Shown one piece after another: positions 1 through 6,005 of a DNA stretch of 6,979 nt (positions are counted from its first letter, which is position 1; each line of letters starts with the position of its first letter). Source of the stretch: Nitrospirota bacterium (lineage in GTDB: Bacteria; Nitrospirota; 9FT-COMBO-42-15; HDB-SIOI813). A model generated the notes under the pieces. That model was given only the letters and a program-made list of their open reading frames with translations, made no database searches and was not told where the DNA came from. The position numbers and the translations under genes were made by a program. The DNA lies in the NCBI GenBank assembly GCA_016214375.1, contig JACROQ010000149.1:1-6979 (forward strand). The letters are read 5' to 3'.

Positions 1-3
1 GCA

Positions 4-33
4 TGTCATTCTGAGCGAAGCGAAGAATCTGAT
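4..33 (+). repeat. Dispersed palindrome-arm repeat, copy 1
   Basis: These 30 bases are identical to 2964-2993 and closely related to units inside 1918-2042. The core reads TGTCATTCTGAGCGAAG and ends in GAATCTGAT. At the other sites the unit is one arm of an inverted repeat, but no partner arm is visible within the following 90 bases. The element is therefore either solitary or continues beyond the left edge of the window. Bases 34-126, between this copy and the end of the small minus-strand gene, show no gene, promoter or terminator that I can support. Confidence 0.85.
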
Positions 34-126
34 TAACCCTGTCATATCATATGGTTTGACCTGATAGTACAGGCCCCAGTAGGACAATGCCTAAAATACA
101 CGGATTATCGCCTATTGTCAATATAG

Positions 127-408
127 CTACAGCGCCAGTTTTTTCACCCGTGCGGCATTTTGAAGGACGACAATGGCCTGGTGTAAGCGCTGGAGGCGGA
201 GGTTTCTGCTGCGGATCGCCGCTTGGTCATGAGAGGGAAACTTCTCGTTACGAACGGCGGTCTGCAGCTTTTTCATCTGATAATAGAGTTCTTTGTAGGC
301 ATCCGCAGGAAAGTTTTTCAGGATGAGCGGATTCAGAAAGATAAAACCATCGACAATATCCGCCGCAACAGCGGCAATGCTCTTTCCCCTGACAAGGTCT
401 TCCGGCAT
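127..408 (-). CDS. Small conserved-looking protein of unknown function, 93 aa
   Basis: I do not recognise a named family. The protein opens with a short hydrophobic stretch (about residues 10-30, AAVAADIVDGFIFLNPLIL) that is too broken for a confident membrane segment. The remainder is charged and helical, rich in Lys, Arg, Gln and Leu (residues 38-92), and ends in basic residues. This resembles a compact helical or coiled-coil protein and not random translation. An in-frame TAA lies four codons before the ATG, so the start is fixed unless a rare codon is used. No Shine-Dalgarno precedes the ATG, but a near-consensus promoter (TTGACG, 16 bp, GATAAT) ends 11 bases upstream, which supports a real and almost leaderless gene. 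It is divergent from the CorC-like gene with a 131-bp gap. Two plus-strand frames overlap it but look like shadows. Function cannot be inferred from context. Confidence 0.58.
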   Translation of the reverse strand: MPEDLVRGKSIAAVAADIVDGFIFLNPLILKNFPADAYKELYYQMKKLQTAVRNEKFPSHDQAAIRSRNLRLQRLHQAIVVLQNAARVKKLAL

Positions 409-419
409 AATAGTGTAAA

Positions 420-447
420 ATTATCATGGGTGATTGAGCCGCGTCAA
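420..447 (-). promoter_or_regulatory. Sigma70-type promoter for the small minus-strand gene
   Basis: Reading the minus strand, a -35 box TTGACG (447-442) and a -10 box GATAAT (425-420) each match the consensus at 5 of 6 positions, with a 16-bp spacer. Transcription would begin near 414-411, only about 3-6 bases before the ATG at 408. This leaves no room for a Shine-Dalgarno site and predicts a near-leaderless mRNA. Confidence 0.6.
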
Positions 448-503
448 GGAAGGATTTTAACGTCCCGGGGGATGTAACCCTTCACCGAGGCATTACCTCG
501 AGT

Positions 504-534
504 TTGCAATCCTTTTATGGCTATGAAATAATAT
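504..534 (+). promoter_or_regulatory. Possible promoter for the CorC-like gene
   Basis: TTGCAA (504-509) and TAATAT (529-534) are separated by 19 bp, longer than ideal. The -10 box ends only 5 bases before the ATG at 540, so the start site would fall at or just inside the start codon. An AAGG at 535-538 is too close to the ATG for a normal Shine-Dalgarno. The region is AT-rich and clearly upstream of a transcription unit, but the exact boxes are uncertain. Confidence 0.28.
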
Positions 535-539
535 AAGGC

Positions 540-1883
540 ATGGAAGGATTCTGGTTAGAAGGTCTATTAATTCTTTTCCTCATTATCGCAAATGGCTTTT
601 TTGCCTGCTCGGAGATTGCGATTATCTCTGCCCGGAAGAGCCGTATAAAACAACTCATGGAACAGGGGGACCGGCGGGCAGAAATTGTCCATCAGCTTCA
701 GAACAAGCCGGATGATCTGCTGGCCACTGTCCAGGTCGGAATTACCATGGTCGGGATGCTGGCAGGGGCGATCAGCGGCGCTGCGGCCATAGAGATCCTG
801 AAACCACTCCTCCAGCAGGCGCCCATAGGGTTTATCCGGCAGGGGAGCGCACCCATTGCCATCGGTATCGTGGTGTTGATTACCTCCTATCTCACTCTGA
901 TCTTGGGAGAGCTTGTGCCCAAGTCCCTTGCCCTCAGATTCTCTGAACCTATTTCACTGGTTGTCGGCAGGCCTGTTCAACTTCTATCCAGACTCACGTT
1001 CATACTGGTCAGGATACTTACTGCCTCAAGCAGTTTCTTTCTGAGACCTTTCGGCAAAATGCCGCCGCCGGAGGGCTCCTTTGTCACAGAGGAGGAGATC
1101 AAGATCCTGCTCAGAGAGGGCGGGGAGAAGGGGATATTTGAGAAATCGGAGCAGGAGTTAATCCACAGTGTCTTTGAATTTGTAACCACGACCGTCAAGG
1201 AGATCATGGTCCCCAGGCCCAAGATCAAGGCGATCGCGATGGATACCCCCATAGAGGAGGCCATCGATTTCGTGATTGAATGCGGTTTTTCACGATTCCC
1301 TGTCTATAAGGGATCGATGGAAGACATCCGGGGAATCCTGTATGAAAAAGACCTGCTGGAGATCCGGGTGAACAAACAGGAGGTCAACTTGAAAGACATC
1401 CTGCGCCCTGTCTACTTTGTTCCGGAGACGAAAAAGATAGACACCCTCCTCAGAGAGCTGCAGCGCCGGAGGATGCACATGGCCATCGTCATCAATGAAT
1501 ATGGGGGCGTGGAGGGGATTGCTACGATGGAGGACATCATCGAGGAGATCGTAGGGGAGATCGAGGATGAGTATGATTTTGAGGACAGGCCTGTCAAGAT
1601 TCTCAAGGATGGGTCCATGATCATCGACGCCTCCCTCCCGATCCGGGACCTCAGAGAGCAGCACCAGTTGGCCATAGAGGAGTCTGAGGATTATGAGACC
1701 CTCGCAGGGCTGGTATTATCCCTCCTCCAAAGGATGCCGAGGGGCGGCGAGATCGTCAGATACGGCGATTACAAGCTGACGATCGTGGATATCGAGGGGA
1801 ACCGGATCTCAAAGGTGAAGCTTGAAAAGGTGACCAATGTCCCTAATATGATAGGGGAGAAAATCCAGAACAGGCTTCAGTGA
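540..1883 (+). CDS. CorC/HlyC family membrane protein (CNNM/DUF21 + CBS pair + CorC_HlyC), 447 aa
   Basis: This is a full-length member of the CNNM/CorC family of inner-membrane proteins, associated with Mg2+ or Co2+ efflux and sometimes misnamed hemolysins. The N-terminal CNNM domain has hydrophobic segments at about residues 6-29, 62-87, 104-126 and 136-168. It includes the small-residue and acidic signature ANGFFACSEIAI (17-28) and the ELVPKSLALR turn (124-133). A connecting acidic helix (181-215) leads to two CBS domains, about 222-275 (IMVPRPKIKAI, FSRFPVY) and 284-345 (HMAIVINEYGGVEGIATMED), which bind adenine nucleotides in the family. Residues about 352-432 form the C-terminal CorC_HlyC domain (DYETLAGLVL). 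An in-frame TAA ends three bases before the ATG at 540, so this is the earliest start. It has no properly spaced Shine-Dalgarno. It appears monocistronic, converging on the aminotransferase. Substrate cannot be assigned from sequence, and the family's transport role is itself debated. Confidence 0.95.
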   Translation: MEGFWLEGLLILFLIIANGFFACSEIAIISARKSRIKQLMEQGDRRAEIVHQLQNKPDDLLATVQVGITMVGMLAGAISGAAAIEILKPLLQQAPIGFIRQGSAPIAIGIVVLITSYLTLILGELVPKSLALRFSEPISLVVGRPVQLLSRLTFILVRILTASSSFFLRPFGKMPPPEGSFVTEEEIKILLREGGEKGIFEKSEQELIHSVFEFVTTTVKEIMVPRPKIKAIAMDTPIEEAIDFVIECGFSRFPVYKGSMEDIRGILYEKDLLEIRVNKQEVNLKDILRPVYFVPETKKIDTLLRELQRRRMHMAIVINEYGGVEGIATMEDIIEEIVGEIEDEYDFEDRPVKILKDGSMIIDASLPIRDLREQHQLAIEESEDYETLAGLVLSLLQRMPRGGEIVRYGDYKLTIVDIEGNRISKVKLEKVTNVPNMIGEKIQNRLQ

Positions 1884-1891
1884 ACCACTAA

Positions 1892-2068
1892 CAGGATGCT
1901 GAAAAAGTCTATTACCCTGTCATTCTAAGGAGCCGAAGGCGACGAAGAATCTGACACGAAGTGTCATCCTGAGGGCGAATGCCCGAAGGATCTGAAAAAC
2001 ATCAGATCCTTCCCCTTCACTTCGTTCAGGGTCAGGATGACAAGCTGGGAAACTTTTTCAGCACCCTG
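1892..2068. mobile_element. MITE-like palindromic element, 177 bp, with 19-bp TIRs and CTAA duplication
   Basis: The ends are inverted repeats matching at 17 of 19 positions: left CAGGATGCTGAAAAAGTCT (1892-1910), and right, read on the minus strand from 2068, CAGGGTGCTGAAAAAGTTT (2068-2050). CTAA flanks both sides directly (1888-1891 and 2069-2072), as expected of a 4-bp target duplication. There is no coding capacity. Inside are three copies of the dispersed TGTCAT(T/C)CT motif: 1918-1954 and 1962-1995 in direct order, and 2002-2042 inverted. The last two can pair through 11-bp outer and 11-bp inner stems, and a GACAC-GAA-GTGTC hairpin (1953-1965) joins the first two. Non-autonomous spread by a transposase encoded elsewhere is inferred. 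A 4-bp YTAR-type target fits the IS5 group, but the source is not identified. As RNA it may stop transcription from either convergent gene. Confidence 0.75.
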
Positions 2069-2917
2069 CTAAGCCGTCAACCTACGGAAGAGATTCAGTA
2101 TCGTTTGCGTTAGTTTGCCAGGCTTGCCGCTACCCACCGCATTGCCATTTATTGTTGTCATGGGCATGACTTCGTAGAGGGTGCTGGTGACGAAGCACTC
2201 ATCGGCTGTGTAAAGCTCAGCCGGATAAAATGCCTGTTCGATGATCGGGATACCATTTTCTTTCAATAGATCGATCACGATGGACCTTGTGACACCGTTC
2301 AGGATACCGGCACTCAGTGGAGGAGTCTTTACGAGACCACCCTTTACCATAAAAATATTGCTTACAGTCCCCTCAGCCACGTAACCTTCCATATTCAGCA
2401 TGACCGCCTCTGCGGCATTGAGCCTCTTTGCCTCCACCCTTGCCATGATGTTATTCAGGAAGTTTAATGACTTGACCGCGGGGTTCAGCGCTGAAGCGGG
2501 TATCCTCCGGGTATTGACCACTGCGGCATGGATGCCGCTTTGATGCAGGCCTTCAGGATAACTGCTGAATCCCTTTGCAATGATGGTGACGGTAGGCGAG
2601 AGACATCCCTCGATATCCAGCCCGGGTTCTGATACTCCCCGTGTAACAGACAATCTTAAGTAAGCATCTTTCAGATGATTGGCCTCGAGGGTCTTATAAA
2701 GGGCCTCCATGAGATAATCTCTTGTGAAAGGGATTCGCAGAGAGATAGCCTCAGCCGAATGGAACAGACGGTCTACGTGGTCATTACAATGGAATATGGC
2801 GCCTGAATAGGCCCGGAGGGTTTCAAAGACGCCGTCGCCGTACAGAAAGCCGCGGTCGAGGATGGAGACCTTGGCCTGGTCTTCCGGGACGAGAGAATCG
2901 TTGAGGAATATCAGCAT
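2069..2917 (-). CDS. PLP-dependent class IV aminotransferase (BCAT / D-amino acid transaminase / aminodeoxychorismate lyase-like), 282 aa
   Basis: This is a fold-type IV PLP enzyme. The signature FLNDSLVPEDQAKVSILDRG followed by FLYGDGVFETLR occupies residues 4-35. The presumed Schiff-base lysine is K149 in KSLNFLNNIMAR, the PLP-contacting glutamate region is EGTVSNIF (182-189), and the phosphate-binding loop is AGILNGVTR (203-211). TSTLYEVMP (244-252) looks more like branched-chain or D-amino acid transaminases than E. coli PabC, so substrate is left open. The frame is open to an ATG at 2962, but those 15 extra residues are encoded by the inserted palindromic element and match nothing in the family. 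The start at 2917 places MLIFLND exactly where homologues begin. Neither start has a Shine-Dalgarno. The TAG stop is part of the CTAA duplication of the neighbouring MITE-like element. The gene is probably the last of the minus-strand operon. Confidence 0.9.
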   Translation of the reverse strand: MLIFLNDSLVPEDQAKVSILDRGFLYGDGVFETLRAYSGAIFHCNDHVDRLFHSAEAISLRIPFTRDYLMEALYKTLEANHLKDAYLRLSVTRGVSEPGLDIEGCLSPTVTIIAKGFSSYPEGLHQSGIHAAVVNTRRIPASALNPAVKSLNFLNNIMARVEAKRLNAAEAVMLNMEGYVAEGTVSNIFMVKGGLVKTPPLSAGILNGVTRSIVIDLLKENGIPIIEQAFYPAELYTADECFVTSTLYEVMPMTTINGNAVGSGKPGKLTQTILNLFRRLTA

Positions 2918-2927
2918 GGAGTTAAAA

Positions 2928-3063
2928 TTGATGAACTCGTAAAAAATCGCCAGAAGCACCATTTGTCATTCTGAGCGAAGCGAAGAATCTGATAAAACAA
3001 TGGGTTATCAGACCCTTCGCTTCACTCAGGGTGACGTCTGAGGACTTTATACGAGTTCATCAA
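2928..3063. repeat. Second palindromic MITE-like element, 136 bp, with 14-bp terminal inverted repeats
   Basis: TTGATGAACTCGTA at 2928-2941 is perfectly inverted at 3050-3063. Nested inside is a larger imperfect palindrome with arms 2964-2995 and 3005-3036 (26 of 32 positions pair) and a 9-base loop. The left arm begins with the same 30 bases found at 4-33. The outer ends differ from those of the element at 1892-2068, although the internal module is of the same family. No convincing target duplication is visible. The element fills the gap between the DUF1015 gene, whose TGA stop (3060-3062) lies within the right terminal repeat, and the aminotransferase, whose start codon is 10 bases from the left terminal repeat. 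Transcribed from the minus strand it would form a strong stem-loop in the operon mRNA, so an attenuating or processing role is plausible. Confidence 0.75.
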
Positions 3064-4388
3064 AATTTGTACATCACCAGCCCGGTCAGAAACTTTGGGT
3101 AAAAGTATGTCGACTTCTGCGGCATACGCTCGCCGGTACTGGTAACCTCTTTGATCTCTTCTATCTTTGTGGGATTCAGCAGGAAGGCGGCCTGGTATGC
3201 CCCTGAGCCGGCCTTCTCGATGGCATCATGGAAATCCTTTACGTAGTAGAGGTTCTCCTGCCTTCGGATGCTCTCTTCGCTGAAGCCAAGGATATTCTCT
3301 AAGATAAGCGTCTGCAGGATTGAGACGTCAAGTCTCCTCCAGGAGAAGGGTTTGTCTGGCGTGATATTTGAAAGGATAGCCTCATCTTTAAGGGAGAGAA
3401 GGGTGTACCTATTTCCATTCTTGATATACAGGCCAAAGAGATGATCCTTCGGCCCTCCCTTTTTCATCGCCTCAAGTAATTTCTGACGCGCCTCTTTCTC
3501 CTTGCCGCTGGAAAAATCAAAGTCTTTCAACATAAAGTTCTTTTTAAGACTTGCATAAAGGCCCTTTAGTTTTGGCTCAGGGACATCATAGATGAGTCTG
3601 TGGGTCGGGAGTATCGTAAGGCCCGGCTCATCCATATTGGCAAAGTACATCATAACATAGTCCGACGGCATTTCTCCTGCACTTGCCCCTGCCTTTTCCC
3701 TCGCCTCGTTCCTGTAGTTTAAAGAGGCCTCATAGCGGTGATGCCCGTCAGCGATATAGACAGTCTGGTCCTTCAACTCTCTTTTCACCAGATCTATTAA
3801 GGCGGGATCATTGACAGACCATAACCTATGCCTGTAACCGTTGTCATCAGGTACTTCCAGAGGGGGGGTGTTCGCAATACTTCCTTCAAATGCCTTATTA
3901 ATTCTGCCGGCAGGCGAGGAATAGAGGGAGAAGATGAAGCTGAGGTTTGCCTGGCATGACCTTAGAAGATTGAGCCTGTCAGACTTGGGTTTTGACAGGG
4001 TATATTCGTGCGGCACGACCTTCCCTTTTCCAAACTCCTCTAAGCGGCAGAGGGCGATAAATCCCTTCATCACCTTTTGTCCGTCGTCCGGCGTCTGATA
4101 GATCAATTCATAAAAGTAGAGAGACGGCCTGTCATCATGGATCAGTATCTGATCAGAAAGCCACTTTGAGAAATATCCGGCAGACCTTGTGTAGCGGTTA
4201 TTATTTTCCGTATCGTCCGGCAGCTCTTTATTGAGGTCAAGCCTGATCATGCTGTACTCGTCTCTTTTGTAATACATCTCCTGCTGCTCAGGGGTGATAA
4301 TGTCGTACGGCGGGGTGACGACACGCCTGAGGTCTTTAATCTTGTCATGGTTATAGAGTATTCCTTTGAAGGGCAATATATCTGCCAT
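3060..4388 (-). CDS. DUF1015 family protein, 442 aa
   Basis: The protein matches the DUF1015 family (PF06245), a widespread soluble family without an established biochemical role. Recognisable conserved blocks in order are LPFKGI and VVTPPYD (5-30), an Arg/Asp-rich strand MIRLDLN (47-53), PHEYTLSKPKSDR (126-138), the hallmark ADGHHRYEASLNYRNE (213-228) and NMDEPGLTILPTHRLI (251-266). The histidine-rich ADGHHRYE motif looks like a metal or phosphate site, but that is inference. Length and both termini look complete, and the C-terminus is followed by tandem stops TGA TGA. The ATG is one base after the AMMECR1 stop codon, with AAGGAG (4405-4400) 11 bases upstream inside that gene, so translational coupling is likely. 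The right end of the palindromic element at 2928-3063 overlaps its stop codon. Confidence 0.9.
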   Translation of the reverse strand: MADILPFKGILYNHDKIKDLRRVVTPPYDIITPEQQEMYYKRDEYSMIRLDLNKELPDDTENNNRYTRSAGYFSKWLSDQILIHDDRPSLYFYELIYQTPDDGQKVMKGFIALCRLEEFGKGKVVPHEYTLSKPKSDRLNLLRSCQANLSFIFSLYSSPAGRINKAFEGSIANTPPLEVPDDNGYRHRLWSVNDPALIDLVKRELKDQTVYIADGHHRYEASLNYRNEAREKAGASAGEMPSDYVMMYFANMDEPGLTILPTHRLIYDVPEPKLKGLYASLKKNFMLKDFDFSSGKEKEARQKLLEAMKKGGPKDHLFGLYIKNGNRYTLLSLKDEAILSNITPDKPFSWRRLDVSILQTLILENILGFSEESIRRQENLYYVKDFHDAIEKAGSGAYQAAFLLNPTKIEEIKEVTSTGERMPQKSTYFYPKFLTGLVMYKF

Positions 4389-4389
4389 T

Positions 4390-4920
4390 TTACCTATATC
4401 TCCTTATCTCAAAACTAAACAGTTCTACAGGCTCGTTTTCCCCAATACCGGCCTTTGCCCTGGCAATCCCCACCTGCTGTTCGACGGTGTCTACCCCTTC
4501 CAGATCCGGCAGGAGAAGACCGCACCGGCCGTTGCTTTTTACGATGATCCCGTATCTTTTAGGATCAAGGGCGGCTTCGGATAGGACAGGGGATATGACA
4601 GATTCAGGAGTGGTAAGGACATCGACCGAGACATCAGTCTCTTTGAATTCAGACAGTGTGAGCGGCATAAAACGGGGATCCCGTGTTGCGGCAGAGATAG
4701 CGTTCAGGATGATCTCTTCAGCAACCGTGGATGTCGCCGGCTCAAAGGTGCCGATGCACCCGCGTAATCTCCCCTTTATCTTCAGGGAGACAAACACCCC
4801 ATGTCTCTCCCTCATCTCAGGGGTTAATTCTTCAGGCGGTTCTATAATCTCTTTTTTCTCGAGGTATCCTTTAATGGCTTCCCTTGCCAACTGCACAAGG
4901 GGATGAACAGGCTGCCCCAT
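4390..4920 (-). CDS. AMMECR1 domain protein (AmmeMemoRadiSam system protein A-like), 176 aa
   Basis: This is a single-domain AMMECR1 protein. The invariant motif LRGCIGTF (52-59) follows GVFVSLKIKG (41-50). AATRDPRFMPLT (77-88), the strand VSVDVLTTPE (97-106) and GLLLPDLEGVDTVEQQ (134-149) complete the family pattern. In many prokaryotes the family is encoded or fused with a MEMO1-like dioxygenase-fold protein and a radical SAM protein. Neither partner is next to it here. The conserved LRGCIG loop suggests a modification or binding activity, but the reaction is unknown. The start codon directly follows the polyprenyl synthase stop (TAGATG, zero spacing), and only a weak GGGAA lies upstream, so translation probably depends on reinitiation by ribosomes from the previous gene. 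It forms the middle of a three-gene block with the polyprenyl synthase and DUF1015 genes. Confidence 0.92.
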   Translation of the reverse strand: MGQPVHPLVQLAREAIKGYLEKKEIIEPPEELTPEMRERHGVFVSLKIKGRLRGCIGTFEPATSTVAEEIILNAISAATRDPRFMPLTLSEFKETDVSVDVLTTPESVISPVLSEAALDPKRYGIIVKSNGRCGLLLPDLEGVDTVEQQVGIARAKAGIGENEPVELFSFEIRRYR

Positions 4921-5925
4921 CTACAGTTCCCGGTCTACGACATAGTCGGCCACTGCAAAGAGGGCCTGCAGAGGCGTGGAGTCTTTAAACAGCATGAGAT
5001 TCTTTTTGGCCGTTTCAACGTATCCCCTGGCCTTATCGAATGAATATTCAATCACGTCATAGTGATACATCAACTTTAAAATATAATCGAGATTTTCCGG
5101 TGTGAAATCATGGAGTCTGATAATCTTCTCAATTTTTGTGAACTCATCCTGGGAACACCTTTGGAGAAGAGAGAGCAGGGGAAGGGTTATCTTTCCCTCC
5201 TGCAGATCTTTTCCGATGGATTTACCAAGCTTGGTCTTATCAGCGACATAGTCCAGGGTATCATCTGCCAACTGGAAGGCCATTCCGATATTCCAGCCAA
5301 AGGACTCGATATCTCCCTTCTTATCAGGAGGGCAGTCTCCGAGGATAGCCCCTATCCGGCAAGAGGCCGCAATCAGGGCAGCGGTCTTGTTGCCGATGAT
5401 CTGAAGATAATCTTCCTCTGTAATCTCTACATCACCATGATAGGTTAATTGGGAAAGCTCACCCTGTGTCATCCTTCGGGTAGCCTCTGCCACGGCTTCA
5501 TTGATATCGTGGTTACGCAGGGATACAATCTTGCACTGGGCCTTGGTGTAGAGATAGTCGCCTACAAGGATGCTGGCCTGGTTCCCCCACAACATCCGGG
5601 CTGTTTTATTACCGCGGCGAATGTCGGCATCGTCGAGCACGTCATCATGCAGAAGGGTTGCCGTATGGATAAGCTCTACAACACTGGCAAGCTCTATCTG
5701 CGTGTTTCCCCGGTATCCTGCAAGCTGGGATGTCAGGATAAGCAGGAGGGGCCTGAAGCGTTTGCCTCCGCTCGTAAAGAGATAGGTGCTGATGGTGTCT
5801 ATTAAAGGGACGTCTGATTTCAGGTCCGTACGGATCTGGTCTTCGACCCTCTTAAGGTCCTCTCTGCAGAGGCTCCAGACGTCCTCTATGGTCAGCCGTG
5901 CATTTGCCGTTGCGATACTCTTCAC
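4921..5925 (-). CDS. Long-chain all-trans polyprenyl diphosphate synthase (IspB/HepT-like), 334 aa
   Basis: The enzyme adds isopentenyl diphosphate units to an allylic primer to make the side chain of menaquinone or ubiquinone. All family blocks are present: GGKRFRPLL (53-61), the first aspartate-rich motif DDVLD (94-98) in LLHDDVLDDADIRRG, GDYLY (122-126), QGELSQL (154-160), the second motif DDTLD (221-225) in FQLADDTLDY, and the GKS..GKD..EGK.TLP loop (234-249). Small residues before the first Asp-rich motif (A89 at position -5) fit a long-chain product, though chain length cannot be read exactly. Length is typical. The start is GTG at 5925. An in-frame TGA lies five codons upstream, no later Met aligns with the family start, and no Shine-Dalgarno is visible. 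It is the first gene of the minus-strand operon and divergent from ubiE/menG, with which it shares a pathway. Confidence 0.95.
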   Translation of the reverse strand: MKSIATANARLTIEDVWSLCREDLKRVEDQIRTDLKSDVPLIDTISTYLFTSGGKRFRPLLLILTSQLAGYRGNTQIELASVVELIHTATLLHDDVLDDADIRRGNKTARMLWGNQASILVGDYLYTKAQCKIVSLRNHDINEAVAEATRRMTQGELSQLTYHGDVEITEEDYLQIIGNKTAALIAASCRIGAILGDCPPDKKGDIESFGWNIGMAFQLADDTLDYVADKTKLGKSIGKDLQEGKITLPLLSLLQRCSQDEFTKIEKIIRLHDFTPENLDYILKLMYHYDVIEYSFDKARGYVETAKKNLMLFKDSTPLQALFAVADYVVDREL

Positions 5926-5932
5926 GGGGTCA

Positions 5933-5962
5933 ATAGTAGGTCACATGCAAGGCGGTTGTCAA
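5933..5962 (-). promoter_or_regulatory. Promoter for the polyprenyl synthase operon
   Basis: On the minus strand a perfect -35 box TTGACA (5962-5957) is followed after 18 bp by TACTAT (5938-5933), a 4-of-6 match to the -10 consensus. Seven bases separate the -10 from the GTG start codon, so transcription is predicted to begin at or next to the first base of the start codon, giving a leaderless mRNA. The -35 box lies 2 bp from the proposed -35 of the divergent ubiE promoter. Confidence 0.5.
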
Positions 5963-5964
5963 GA

Positions 5965-6003
5965 TTAAAATTATTTCCCCAAAATGTATAATTATTGTAT
6001 AAT
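5965..6003 (+). promoter_or_regulatory. ubiE/menG promoter with duplicated TATAAT boxes
   Basis: TGTATAATTAT (5985-5995) is immediately followed by TGTATAATTTT (5996-6006), a tandem 11-bp repeat with one mismatch. Each copy contains a perfect TATAAT (5987-5992 and 5998-6003). A possible -35 box TTAAAA (5965-5970) lies 16 bp before the first, and the second has no good partner. Predicted starts near 5999 and 6010 leave leaders of about 16 and 5 bases, neither containing a Shine-Dalgarno. Confidence 0.5.
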
Positions 6004-6005
6004 TT

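Noticed and set aside
60..120. Possible terminator for the small minus-strand gene (CCTG/CAGG at 60-73, GACAAT/ATTGTC at 82-120)
   Set aside because: The stems are only 4-6 bp, one has a very long loop, and no T-run follows on the minus strand.
87..477. Two overlapping plus-strand frames (87-326 and 223-477) opposite the small minus-strand gene
   Set aside because: They overlap each other and lack promoter or Shine-Dalgarno support, while the minus frame has a well-placed promoter and better composition.
4..3036. Repeated TGTCAT(T/C)CTGAG units considered as a CRISPR array
   Set aside because: The units are few, irregularly spaced, partly inverted and embedded in terminal inverted repeats. 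There are no regular spacers and no cas genes.
2941..3036. Rho-independent terminator between the DUF1015 and aminotransferase genes
   Set aside because: The stem-loop at 2964-3036 is strong, but the T-run on the minus strand (2946-2941) begins 17 bases after the stem, too far for a classical terminator. An attenuation or processing role remains possible.
4487..4906. Plus-strand open frame of 139 codons opposite the AMMECR1 gene
   Set aside because: It is Ser/Arg-rich without a domain and antisense to an intact, well-conserved gene.
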